A stretch of 64,000 nucleotides of DNA from Undaria pinnatifida. Its lineage: Eukaryota > Sar > Phaeophyceae > Laminariales > Alariaceae. The notes beneath the pieces were generated by a model. The model was not told the DNA's origin. It saw nothing but the letters and a program-made list of their open reading frames with translations, and made no database searches. The stretch is from NCBI GenBank assembly GCA_012845835.1, contig JABAKD010000011.1, positions 4,324,697 through 4,388,696 on the forward strand, read 5' to 3'. Made by a program: the position numbers and the translations under genes. Shown here piece after piece: positions 52,501-62,743 of the stretch; position 1 is the first letter of the stretch, and every line of letters starts with the position of its first letter.

Positions 52501-55500
52501 GCGCGGCGCGTCGTTCTCCCCCGGGTGCCCCGTCGATGCCTGCACCATGTGCAAAACCTCCTCATCGCTCAGATCTTCCCCTAACAGCTTCAGCGTCCTC
52601 GTAAGGTCCTCGCCGGAGATGTAGTTCTGCTCCCCCGTCCCGGAACAATGACAAAAAAAACGCACACAGAAATATGGAGGGACCACAAAAAGATGAAGAA
52701 AGGGAGCTTTTCATTTTAGAGGTCAGCAGGGAGTTTTCTTTCATGTGTTTTCTTCAATACTTCATTTCCAGGATATTGCGCACGGTGGCGGTGGCGGCAG
52801 CGACGGCGGCAGCAGCGTGTTTGCAGTGTGCAGCGTGTTTGCGGTGCACAGACTGACACCCACAGGCGTCTTTCTGTTTGGCACACACGCCGAAGATACA
52901 CTTCCTGCCTTGCATATCCGCTTGCCACAGCCGCAGCCGCTTTCCACCCCCCCTCTCGGCGCCCCCTCCCTACCCCGACCCGCTTTCCATCCCGGCAGCA
53001 CTACCGCAGTAGTATCAACTCCGCAGGCGCATGCGCACGCGCCAATCCCTTAAATGTTCGCGCGTGCTGTCGCCCTCGTACCCCTAAACTTCCCCACCCT
53101 CCCATCCCCGCCTGTCCCCCAAATCGCAGTAGAAGCATAGCTCGGGGCACACGCCCTAATACCGATAATCTTCCCACCCTGCCACCACCCCCGCCCCCTC
53201 CCCCCCCCTCCATATACAATAGATGTATATTGGGGATGGCGTTGGTGTGCAACGACGCTGTAAAACATGCCAATCACTGCGTGAGCTAGACAACCAGGGT
53301 CCCGTTTTTTGTCCTTGTTTCTTGTTGGCGGTCACCATGACGGTTATCGGGTTAGATCATATGGTGCGGGGTGGAGAACCCTAACGCCGCACAAGGAGAA
53401 TGGTCGCATCACGTGGTGTGAATATGGTAAGGCACCCACGAGGCAGTTACATATTAATAGTAATAGTAATAGTAATAGTAATAGTAATACCCATTGCTGT
53501 CTCTGGTGTGGCCACACCAGAAAACAAAGTAACTCATTGGCGCTGTCATCCATAAGCAAGAAAATGGGCACAAGGTGCCGGGGTGCCGAAGTCCGTCTTA
53601 CGAGCGGTTCTTGGAAGGATGCAGTTCATCCTTTATGCGACTCGCCGAACACCTCACGGCGCTTCGCGCTTGGTGCAAGCAATGTCTGCCTGGTTGGTGA
53701 CAACCCGACGTGCTCCGTGCCGGCTTAGTACGGATGCGAGGATCTATGGTCATACGATTACGGCCACGCATAAACTGAGTACACCTCCCCCCCGCCCCCT
53801 CCTTCATGCCGTGGTACTTCCACGCCCCTCGCCTGATTATACTTGGCCACCTTGCCCCCCCCCGCCCTCCTCCACCGTCAAAACCCCTCACCTTGCCCCC
53901 GGTGTCCATAAACTTCAGCGCCTGCCTCCTGCTCCCCACGGTAACATCCGGGTCGCCCCCATACGTCTCCGGCCCGGCCAACCCCGTCATCACCGCCAAC
54001 AAACACGCCTTCAGGCGCATGCGCCCTCTGTGGAACCCCTTCAGGTTTTCCACCGCCCTCGTAAGGGGTCGCCGGCTCAGCCTCGCTCTCTCCTCCATCC
54101 ATGGATGCTTTAAGACTGCTTCCGCCGTGGGTCGGAGCTTGGGGTCGAATTGTAGCATGTGTCGAATCAGGTCCTAGATAATTTTTGGCGCAAGTGGGCA
54201 TGGGGTGGGGGTAGGGGGTGAGGAGGGGTGAGGGTTGGGGTTGGGGTGGGGGTTGGGTTGGGGTTGGGGTGGGGGTTGGGTTGGGTGTGGGTGTAGGAGG
54301 GGGGTGTCGGGGTGCCTTTAAGGCCACTTCAGCCGTGGGTCGAAGCCTCGGGTCGAATTCTAGCATGTGCCGGATGAGGCCCTCAAACGTCTTTTTTGTG
54401 GGAGAGGGTACTTGTGAAGTGGTGGCAACACACAGGTGTAAGGCGGTAGGGGAAGGGGGGTTCGGGGGGGTGAGGGTTGGAGGTGGGGGGTGGTGGGAGG
54501 GGTGGGGGTAAGGGGCGGATGGGGTTTTGCATGGAGGGGCGTTGCGAGAGTAGCAAAGTTTGGGCTCGTGAAATAATAGCTGAGAGTCGAAGTAATGGAA
54601 GCACATGCGTGTGGAGGGGTAGGGGGATGGGGGTTGGGGGTTGGGGGTAGGGGCGTGAGGGTTGCGGGTGAGTGAGGAGGTAGGAGAGGTGGGAGTCGAA
54701 TCAGTGGCAGCACACGTATGTGGAGGGAATGGAGGTTGGGGGTTGGGAATGAGAGGGGTCGGGGTAGGGGGTGGAGGGGGTTACGAGAGCTTGAGGTAAT
54801 ACCGCTGTTAAGCTATGATACCGGCCACGCAAAAACAGAGAGGGACAAGGACAAGCATCAACGTTCGTAGCAGCACTACCCGCACTAACAGCAGCACTAG
54901 CAGCAGCAAAAGCAAATCAACAGCACAGGCGATCTCTAATATCCCCAACAGCACATAGCACCAACAGCAGCAATAAAGGGACAGCAGCAGCACAAGCAGC
55001 AGCGCCAACCTACACCACCTCTCACCATTACCCCTCAAACACGTACACAAGCAGGCGCGACCTCAGCTCGTCACACCACATCACGTCACACCAAACAACA
55101 CACTCAAGCATACCACTCGACCCCATCCCACCGCACCCCTCCCCAGCCCGCAGAAGCACTCACGATAGCTCCTTCTTTGTCGGCCCAGGAGAGCGCATCG
55201 AAGGGGACCTCTCCGGACAAGACCCTCTCCTTAACCTCCGCGTCCGTCGCACCTCCCTCTAGGTCGAATGGGTGCACCCCGCTTAGGAGGATGTACAGCA
55301 CCACGCCGAGGGACCACATATCCGCCGGCGTTCCAAATGGCTCCCCTCGAAGGACCTCGGGGGCGCTAGATTGCATCACAAAAAAAAGCACAAAATAAAA
55401 CAGGGTGTTAAGGTTAGGGGTAGAGCTTAACGCCAGGTGTACTTCACCCATTTTGGCCCAGCTTCCACAAATGGTTGACAGTCCACACTGCCTCCTCGTT

Positions 55501-58500
55501 CGAGCTTCAATCCGACAATGCTCCCGGATAATCGGGGCTTGTGTTACAAGGTACCAGGTATAGGTTGTGGGTGCTTTGGTACGGCTATAAAAATAAAGTA
55601 CGTACCATCTTTTTCGTCGAACCTAGGCCAAGGTCTGCTTTTGCTGTCATCACATCAAGTCATCGCCCTGCTCTAGTCCGTGGTCACAAGATAAGGCTAC
55701 AGTAATTCTTGGAGTGGAAGCATACCCCAGGAAATTTACACCAGTAATCATATTAAGAGTAACAATAATGGCGATAACAATCATAATGAAAAATAAACAA
55801 TATTAACACCAATACAAAAATATTAAAAGCAAGTGATATTACATGATATTATACATGTATCAGACCAAAAAAAAAATGTGTATCACACGGGTCGTTGTCT
55901 TACCTGTAGGCGACCGTGCCGCTGTTCTCCTTGGGAGGTCCCAGTCCCGACGGTCCCACAACAAACGCGGAGCCGAAGTCTACCACGCGGACGTCAATCG
56001 AGTCTGTGTCCGACGAATGGAGCTTTGCCGTCAAAGATAGAGAGGAAACGAGATAGGGAACGAGATAGGAAACAAAGTAAGATACAAGACAATAAAAACG
56101 AGATAAGAAAAGACATACTACACGAAAAAGAAAAGGAAATATACAAGAAAAGAGATGAAAAAAGAGACAAGAAAAGCCGCGAGTACGCAAAAAAGACATA
56201 CCTGGTACACAAAACCAAACGGAAAGGAAAGCAATGGAAGGGGGTTGTACTCAGTTTGTGAATGGCCGTAGTCGTATGGCCATAGACCCTCGCATCTCTA
56301 CTATGCCGGCACGGAGCACGTCAGGTTGTCACCAACCAGGCAGACATTGCTTGCACCAAGCGCGAAGCGCCGTGCGGTGTTCGGCGAGTCGCATAAAGGA
56401 TGAACTGCATCCTTCCAAGAACCGCTCGTAAGACGGACTTCGGCACCTTGTGCCCACTTTCTTGCTTATGGATGACAGCGCCAATGAGTTACTTTGTTTT
56501 CTGGTGTGGCCACCCCAGAGACAGCAATGGGTATTACTATTACTATTACTATTACTATTAATATGTAACTGCCTCGTGGGTGCCTTGCCATTTTCACAGT
56601 ACGTGATGCGATCATTCTCCTTGCGCGGAGTTACGGTTCTCCACCCCACACAATATGATCTAACTCGACAACCATCATGGTGACCGCCAAAAAACAAAAA
56701 GCACAAAAAACACGGTACCCTGGTTGTCTACCTCACGCAGAGCTTGGCATGTTTTACAGCGGCGTTACCAACCAACGCCAACCCCAATATGCATACGATG
56801 TTTTACGGCGTCGGCGCCAACCGAGGCCAACTATTATATATATATATATTTTGTAAGGGAGTGAAAGGAAGGGAACGGAAGGGAAGGGGAAAAGGCACGC
56901 GGTTAAATCACCCGCTCCCTCCTTAAGATATTTTTGGTCTCACAGTAACCCATCGCCAAAATATAGCCCGCTATCACAGGACAGGCTGGGGGGGGGGGGG
57001 GGCTCCAATAAGCCATCACAATTACTATTACCTATCAAACACGCTTCAGAAGGTCCGAAGGGAAAAAAAGGCGAAAACACTCGACAGATACGACATCGAC
57101 CACACAAAGAGGCCCAGGCAAGGCAAGCAGGGAAGGCGTCTGGGCTGCACCGTAGCGGGCAGTACGACACGAGCGCAGCTCGGTAATGCTTGTACCGCAA
57201 GACGCTCTTCCTGGGCGATTGATAAAACCGCGCTTCTCGAGCGATCTTTACGCGGCTGTACTATACTCAAGCCCCAACAGAGATACTAGTCCCAACAGGC
57301 ACCGGGGGAAAGGATGCAAGAGCGCTCCGCCCACCCCTTCCTTTTTCCTCCCTCCCTCCTTCTCTCTCTCCCTCCCTCCCTCGGCGCCACGATACGGAGA
57401 TCAACTGAGTAATTACCCACTACATTTGACATCTCGTTACGGGGGTATTCTACTACTCACTTAGCTAAATAATAGCCTTGTGGTATGTACAACCATCACC
57501 GCAATAAACTATTTGAGACTATATAAGATGGGTGCTATTGTTAGGGTGAAGCCGTAAAACCCTCAACACCACAAGAGCACGACAACAGACGGCTGCGAAG
57601 CTCACTCAACTCACCAGTATATTCTCGGGCTTGAGATCGAAATGCACGATGGAGTTCAAGTGTAGGTAGGCGACGGCGTCCATGATCTCCCTCAGAAGAC
57701 ACGCCGCGTCGTGCTCGCTGTGCGCTCCCTTGTTCACCAGCCGGTCGAACAGCTCCCCACCCGTCGCGAACTCTGTCGCGTCATGATGTCGCATAGCACA
57801 GTATGAAGGTGTGATGTGTCATGATATGTGATGCGAGATGGCATTCACGAAATTTGTCTTGAGAACGTAGGTTTGACGTGAAAGAGATAAATACTATTAA
57901 TAGGAGCACTACTGTTGAATAACAGAGCTATATAAAGGGGCCAAATTATTGACCAACCGCTGTTTTTTCAGAGACGTGTTTGATGTGGTGAGATTGATTG
58001 ATGCGATTTTATGTAAGTTTGTCGCAGGTGCGGCGCTGCTCGGGCATGAACACATAATAGCGCATAGTGGGTAGAGCAGGGGAGCACCCCGTGAGCAGAA
58101 TAAAAAACACGAAAGACAAAACACAAAACACTGAAGGAAAGAAAAAGTAGCAGCAAACATAGCAGTAACCGCAGCAAAACCAATATACCAGGTATACGTA
58201 CCAACACCAGCAGCAACAGCAGCAACAACAGCAACAGCAGCAGCAACAACGTTCGATGAAGAAACAATACGTGGCCAAAAGAGGACGGTATCCACTATGT
58301 ATCGTTGTGAGAATATTTAAACAACGAACAATCAACAATCGTTCCCATACCCGGCCGCACCACATAACACGCAAACCCACGACGGGCTAAGCCAGTGACC
58401 AGCCAACCGAGCACTAAGCCCACCCCCTTCTTCCTCCCTCCTCCCCAATCCCCCCGCCCTCCCGACCCCCCGTCCCACCCCTTCCTCACCCCTGCCCCTC

Positions 58501-61500
58501 CCTTTCACTCTTGGGGCAAGCAATATCTGCCTGGTCGGTTAAACCCGACGCGCTCCGCTCCCCGGCATCGTAGGGATACGAGGGTCTATACCGCCATGCA
58601 TGGCATGATCCCTCCCCCGCCCCCCCGCCCCCCTCTAAACCCGCTTCATTTACTGACCCATGACAATGTAGTAGTAGTGGTCGTCCGAGAATAAGTCCCT
58701 AAAGTTGACCACATTGCGGTGCTGCCCTGCCATGCGCAGTAGGTCCACTTCCGCCTGCAGCCTAGGAGGCTTGGTGAGTTTGCGGGGTATCTGCTTCACC
58801 GCCACGACTTCGCCGGTAACCTTGTGCACCCCGGCGCACACCACGCCAAAGGCCCCTGTTGGGACGGGGGGTGGGGGCGTTTTTGTTTCTTGTACGAGTA
58901 TTTGTATGTTCAACTGTTTACCTTGTATAATTAGTCTAATGTTTTACTTGACATATTTATTTTCTTGTTTCTTGTTTCTTGTCTCTTGTTCTTGTTTCAT
59001 GTTTTTGTTTCGTTTGTTTGTTTCTCGGTTTTGTTGTTGTTTCGGGAGGGGGAGATGGGTGGCGGCATTGCGAAGGGGGCGGGGGGGGGTTGTTATGTGT
59101 TGCGCACAAATACCGGTGTAACTCGCATCACCACACATGTTCTCTAAAGATTTTCGAAGCTATTAGAGTGTTTGCGAAAGTACGTTTTTAGAAATTTACT
59201 TCTTCAAAAATTGTCCCGAAGGCAATATTTGCGGTAAATTTTTGAAAAAAAGGCAAAAATGTACTTTGTCGAAGGTAGGTTTTGATCAAAAGTTACGGTA
59301 AATTTTGTCTCTCTGTTTCATTGGCCTACAACACACCGAGCATTTGTCCGAGGCAGAACGCCTCTGCAAGGGTCTATAGCGCCCTAAGCAGGACCAGTTT
59401 GAAGCACCACGCTGTTGTCACGACACAACACAAGCTACTAATACGAACGCACGGAGGATTGAGAGGGTAGTACCCTGAGCACGACGCGCAGGCGTAACAT
59501 CAGAGATATGCAGCAGGCCGGTGATGAACCGTCTGTTGCTGCCCTCTGCGTCCGTGACCAAGGGTTCAACGCTTGTTGCAAGCTGTGGTGAACTTCTCGC
59601 AGCTGGCGGAGTCGAACGCACGCACGCGGAGAGGAGCCTCAACGCAGAGAGCGACACCACGCGCCTTGATTGCGGCTATCGTGTGCCGCATCTGGCAAGA
59701 TAGGACTCGTATCGGTCCATCTGTGCGACAGCAGCCACCGCGCTTCTCCAACATCACCGCGACTGAAGCGTGGCATGACTTTCGGTTTAGGGCAGAGGAG
59801 TTTCCGCTCCTCTGCCCTAAACCGCTGCGTTCACTGCGGATTCTTCGCAGGGTGGTGCTTCGCAATAACAGGTCCACGTTCCATGGGGAAACTGCGCTTC
59901 GCCTTCCCTTCCGTCGCATGAGGAAGGCGTTGCTCTGCTTGTAGCACGTGTAATGAGGTAGTCCCTGCTCACAAGGAGTTTTTTACGCGCGAGACAGACC
60001 GCCATACCTCTGATTTGTAGTCTGTTGGGTGCTTGCATGTACCGTGTTCCAGGTACTGCTGCACCTGAAACGAGAGGCTCGAGACTGGAGTACGTACAAC
60101 GAGTACTCGTATATCGTATAATACTACGAGTACTCGTACTGCTGCTGCTGTACTCGTACGTATATTACAATCGCGCACATCCCCGTTTCCCTACTAAATT
60201 TCGGAGGCGTCGCCTGCAGGATTTTGTTTACCGCTAGCGCAAACACACCAAAAACTCGGTGGGAAGGCAATTCACTTTTTTTAGCGGAAGGCAAGTAAAT
60301 TTTTAGAAACGTATTTTCGCAAACACTCTATTAATAGGTTTTTGCCAAACAACAAAAACAGGGAAAAGTCGCCGAGCGTTGTGTCTTACGCAAAAATCTT
60401 GGCGAGATATTTCCAAAGCCGCCATTTTCGTCGTGTGTGCCCCCCTTGTGTAGGAGAAAATCGGCGCTGAAATGTGTCCATGGAATGTGTTATCTTGCGT
60501 GTTATACGGTGTGATACGAGGCGTAGAGGAAGACGAGGGAAGGGAGCTTTGCCGCCATACATAGCGTCACAGCCCATACATACTCGAAAATGCGAGCTGG
60601 TCTGCTGCAGTGCCCAATGCCGCAGCAGTATAATATTACCCCGCCAAAGCTACGAAAAGCTCATATTCACATGATCTTGTATGGCCTCAGCAGCAGACGC
60701 CGCGGTCGCTGTGTACCGGTACTACAACAGCAGTGGTAAAAAAACAGTGCAGTATCTAACAGCGATATAACGACCAGTGCCTTCAGTAATAACTGCTCCC
60801 TGGTACTGTTGTACGAGAGCCCTCCAAGTCGAGAGCTCCGAACTGCCTGCTCTAGGAACGTACGTAGTATGACACTTACGTAAGATAAGAGTGTCATACG
60901 TAAAAGTTGAAGAGCTTCAAGGAACGAGACGTGGCCTGATCGGTTACGTGTGCCGCTGCTACTCTTGACGCTGTTGGTGCTCAACACCAGTACTGGTGTC
61001 GGCTGCCTATGCCTACCGCCTGCTGGACCAATGAACACTCAGCACACAGCAGCCGAATTTAAACGACAAAATGTTACACGTCGAAATGATACCTGGTACG
61101 ACGTTTGTAGACAAAGAAATTGTTTGACTTTTGGGACCCAGGTACGACGCACTGCTCTATAGCGACCTCAAAAGCGACAACCGAGTTATTCCCAACCTTC
61201 TATGAAGGAAAAGCGTGCAGTGGTATAAAACAACCATCGGCATGCTGCGTGCGTGTCATGAGAGACATCCCCCAGCCCAAGGGCCCGGGTTGTTTGGTAC
61301 CGGTATAGCCGATGCTGTAATCGTGATATAACATTTTTCTTTCCAACATTTTCCACCTTGAGGTCGCAACGGGCAAAAAATGTGTAGGAGTTGGACTGGT
61401 GGATACGTGGGACTTATGCTCTCGCCCAACGCACTACTTAGTGTTTTTTTAGCGGTGTTACGTATTTCGGCCAGCGCGAATCAAGCAAGCTAAGCCTGCG

Positions 61501-62435
61501 AGGGCAAGAGGCAAGAGCACGGTACCGAAAAATAGGCATGCGTGATAAAAAAGTGCGGCGGGATTGCAATAAAAATGCAATTGCATGCCTGCTTGCGCAT
61601 AGCCCCATCCGGTTTCAAAGTCGCGAGGCTCATCTCTGCACCTAAACTGAGCGCATGCAATCGTTCCACTGCTGTTGCTGCTGCTGTATCCACTACTGCT
61701 GTTCACGCATGTTCAAAATATTCATTGAAATACAATAGGCGTCAGGCAGCAGTCGTTCAGCCAAACCGAAGTGTTCTGTTCGAAGCCGCACACTTGTACG
61801 GTTAACCACCAGTGCAAGTATGATAGTCTTCGAAAATGCGCCGCCTTCTACTGCTTACACATGTACAAATCCAAACACTTTGCTTTGCTCTACCCGAACC
61901 CACCTTGACCGACGGGGCTGTCCACGAGGTGGTACATGTCCTGTATCTTCCGACGGTAGGTGCACTCCGCCCTGGGCCTCTCAAGAAAGGGCCATGGTCC
62001 GGCCCCCCTTAACGACATAGACGGCAACTTCACTTTCCCCACCTCTGGCGTACCGTCTTCCCCCCGTCCCAAGAGAGACGCCACAGCCACAGCACTCATA
62101 ACGGCGGCGGCAGCGGCGGCGGCGGCGGTCATGGCAGTGGAGGAAGAACCAGCTGGCACAGAACGGGGTGCACCTTTTTCCGGCGGCGGCGGCGGTGTCC
62201 TCTGGTTAACTGCTGTCGACAAGCAACGGTGGCGGAGCTCATGAGTCGGCCCACCTACCTCGGCTACCCCCCGAGTCCCATTGTTGTTGTGGGCAACTCG
62301 GTTGGCCTCAGAAGTCGATCGCCAGGATCTTTTGTGGAAGCTGAGCTGCTGGCATGGCGGCGATGGTCTGGCGGAAGAAACCGACAGGGTTCTTCCACCT
62401 TTCGCCAACACCAGGCGTCGAGCGGAGACGAGCAT
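49345..62435 (-). CDS. CaMK/CDPK-type kinase with tandem cyclic-nucleotide-binding domains
   Basis: Predicted Ser/Thr kinase gated by regulatory domains. Exons (minus, 5' to 3'): 62,435-61,904, 58,855-58,658, 57,772-57,615, 56,022-55,904, 55,365-55,164, 54,173-53,892 (497 codons in phase), then 52,626-about 52,400, 52,106-51,997, 51,191-50,701, 50,189-49,862, 49,553-49,345. Residues 1-45: Arg/Ser-rich, almost no acids, like a mitochondrial leader; 101-122: Ala/Val hydrophobic helix; kinase about 168-450: VGQGAFGVV, Lys198, Glu213, HFD287-289 with Asp289, DFG311-313, APE337-339, DMWSLGVVLYILLSG; then LKGFHRGRMRLKACLLAVM, an autoinhibitory or calmodulin-binding-like helix; degenerate EF-hands; CNBD1 (IYAAGAMDRNFFLINEGKVS, FGEGELL, PRATRAV); CNBD2 (AVLLVREGSVEV, GEVCVCGVPRR). 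All catalytic residues are present. Architecture after exon 6 is partly inferred. Localisation is inference from the leader. Confidence 0.82.
49862..50189 (-). CDS. Kinase exon: linker and start of CNBD2
   Basis: TQSRASTALTRLIEEELIDS, a Gly/Ser-rich linker, then ISKRETPAVLLVREGSVEVT Q, a CNBD beta pattern. Acceptor CGCCGCAG, donor GCAG|GTGAAG; phase agrees with both neighbours. Confidence 0.7.
50701..51191 (-). CDS. Kinase exon: CNBD1 phosphate-binding cassette, apparent frameshift
   Basis: First part reads VVVQLQTLGRGDSFGEGELL, then a Pro/Gly-rich stretch. The last part, in a different frame, reads VPRATRAVCVSEMCEVMAVP and HLFANLLDELGSVRRKLEAQ. Together they give FGE and PRAT of the phosphate-binding cassette. 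The frames switch in or near a run of 14 C (50,904-50,917, + strand); either a one-base homopolymer error or a small intron explains it. Donor CAG|GTGGGA. Confidence 0.65.
50904..50917. repeat. C14 homopolymer in the kinase coding region
   Basis: Fourteen C in a row; the reading frames of the two halves of CNBD1 differ by one base across this stretch. Confidence 0.8.
51997..52106 (-). CDS. Kinase exon: CNBD1 beta-strands 2-4
   Basis: RGNTIYAAGAMDRNFFLINE GKVSLEVEG matches the G-x-x-I-x-x-x-G...F-x-I-x-x-G-x-V pattern of CNMP-binding domains. Acceptor TTTTTTCAG, donor CAAG|GTGAGC. Confidence 0.8.
52203..52222 (-). CDS. Candidate 20-nt micro-exon
   Basis: Between CCCCTGCAG and GTATCG lie 20 nt that would read GLDADE in phase with the next exon. 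Tentative; the first helix of CNBD1 is otherwise missing. Confidence 0.25.
52400..52626 (-). CDS. Kinase exon 7: degenerate EF-hand region
   Basis: Continues MDTGGK|NYISGEDLTRTLKLLG, DLSDEEVLHMVQ and RISYEDFMKLV. Two EF-hand-like helix-loop-helix patterns, but loop positions 1, 3 and 5 lack the Asp/Asn ligands (loop 1 reads D-T-G-G-K-N). The 3' end is uncertain; GACA|GTGAGA near 52,399 is the best donor, GGG|GTGGGG near 52,415 an alternative. Confidence 0.7.
53225..53800 (+). mobile_element. SINE A, long copy with 3' end homologous to the LINE
   Basis: In the kinase intron, opposite strand. Contains an AGTAAT microsatellite (53,453-53,490), CTTGGTGCAAGCAATGTCTG, CGTGCTCCGTGCCGG, GGATGCGAGGATCTATGGTC and AAACTGAGTACACC with a C-rich tail. 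The last about 75 bp align with the LINE 3' end (GTGCTCCGT, GGATGCG.GGTC, ATGGTCA, AAATGAGTGC.CC). Confidence 0.8.
53892..54173 (-). CDS. Kinase exon 6: C-lobe end, autoinhibitory helix
   Basis: DLIRHMLQFDPKLRPTAEAV LKHPWM (the RPTAxxxLxHPW block), then ENLKGFHRGRMRLKACLLAV and RRQALKFMDTGGK. The last piece begins an EF-hand-like helix-loop. A diverged copy of its 5' part is upstream in the intron (54,313-54,386). Confidence 0.92.
54225..54300. repeat. GGGTTGGGGTTGG repeat
   Basis: Tandem G/T blocks in the kinase intron; G-quadruplex-capable. Irregular, so not a telomere-type array. Confidence 0.8.
54313..54386 (-). pseudogene. Diverged copy of the 5' part of kinase exon 6
   Basis: Reads GLIRHMLEFDPRLRPTAEVA LKA, against DLIRHMLQFDPKLRPTAEAV LKH of exon 6, and then diverges into GT-rich repeat. 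The frame is open over the match, so an alternative exon cannot be excluded, but no clear acceptor is retained. Confidence 0.8.
55164..55365 (-). CDS. Kinase exon 5: APE to helix G
   Basis: APEVLRGEPFGTPADMWSLG, VVLYILLSGVHPFD and EVKERVLSGEVPFDALSW. Typical CaMK C-lobe. Donor ATC|GTGAGT. Confidence 0.94.
55670..55740 (-). mobile_element. Fragment of the AAC-tailed retroelement
   Basis: AGTCCGTGGTCACAAGATAA and GGAGTGGAAGCATACCCCAG match the element at 9,125-9,258 with divergence. Confidence 0.5.
55904..56022 (-). CDS. Kinase exon 4: DFG and activation loop
   Basis: LHSSDTDSIDVRVVDFGSAF and PPKENSGTVAY. Donor ACAG|GTAAGA; split Ser codon before APE. Confidence 0.92.
56245..56845 (-). mobile_element. 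SINE A, long copy
   Basis: About 600 bp matching 53,225-53,800 in inverse orientation, including the ATTACT microsatellite (56,533-56,556). It forms an inverted pair with 53,225-53,800 within the same gene. Confidence 0.8.
57615..57772 (-). CDS. Kinase exon 3: hinge to catalytic loop
   Basis: FATGGELFDRLV, REIMDAVAYLHLNSIVHFDL and KPENIL. HFD replaces the usual HRD, as in DAPK-type CaMK kinases; the catalytic Asp and the Lys and Asn of DLKPEN are kept. Donor CTG|GTGAGT. Confidence 0.93.
58515..58610 (+). mobile_element. SINE A 3'-end fragment
   Basis: GGCAAGCAATATCTGCCTGG, CGACGCGCTCCG and GGGATACGAGGGTCTATA, ending in a C-rich tract next to kinase exon 2. Confidence 0.65.
58658..58855 (-). 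CDS. Kinase exon 2: Gly-rich loop, VAVK, helix C
   Basis: GAFGVVCAGVHKVTGEVVAV K, RLQAEVDLLRMAGQHRNVV and HYYYIVM. Acceptor CCAACAG, donor ATGG|GTCAGT; the split codon with exon 3 gives Glu of the hinge. Confidence 0.93.
59166..60328. mobile_element. 1.16-kb TIR transposon with 5-bp TSD
   Basis: Left end GAGTGTTTGCGAAAGTACG, right end CGTATTTTCGCAAACACTC, an inverted repeat of about 35-40 bp, flanked by TATTA at 59,161-59,165 and 60,329-60,333. The terminus matches the short family E elements. Internal frames (such as 59,573-59,944) have no recognisable transposase, so it looks non-autonomous. Located in kinase intron 1. Confidence 0.8.
59783..59824. repeat. Perfect 18-bp inverted repeat with 6-nt loop
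   Basis: CGGTTTAGGGCAGAGGAG at 59,783-59,800 pairs perfectly with CTCCTCTGCCCTAAACCG at 59,807-59,824. It lies inside the TIR transposon. Confidence 0.95.
61904..62435 (-). CDS. Kinase exon 1: leader, hydrophobic segment, start of Gly-rich loop
   Basis: Start chosen at the ATG at 62,435 (MLVSARRLVLAKGGRT), the first ATG in the frame. Contains poly-Pro near residue 81, a 10-Ala hydrophobic stretch, and RRKIQDMYHLVDSPVGQ. Ends CAAG|GTGGGT, leaving one base that joins exon 2 to give Gly of GQGAFG. Confidence 0.85.
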
Positions 62436-62743
62436 GAAAGAGCAGCTGGTACAGTAGTGCAACAGCAGTGATCAAAGTTGGGAGGGACCAAAGTGTTGCA
62501 CAAATCGACCTGTCTTGACCAAACAGAACAACCCCGAATCCTTGTGCAGAAAAACATAAAAAAAAGTACTGGAACTCCCTATTTCCTAATTTCCCAACTC
62601 ATAACTCATAACTCATAACACAGCAGCTCAGCAGCTTGGGCAGCTTAGCTGTAGCAGAAAGCAGACAACAGTGCAGAGGTCTGTCCTCACGACTTCACCA
62701 TTGCTGCAGCTGTGGCTGTGAGGCACTGCTGCTTGCGTTACCC
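62436..62743. promoter_or_regulatory. Bidirectional promoter region, kinase / PSMB6
   Basis: 308 bp separate the two divergent start codons. Contains three to four ACTCATA heptamers at about 62,596-62,620. No TATA box stands out. Regulatory function is inferred from position. Confidence 0.55.

Noticed and set aside
54225-54300. Telomere-like GGGTTGGGGTT repeat
   Set aside because: Irregular unit lengths and only about 75 bp; it looks like another G/T simple repeat in an intron.
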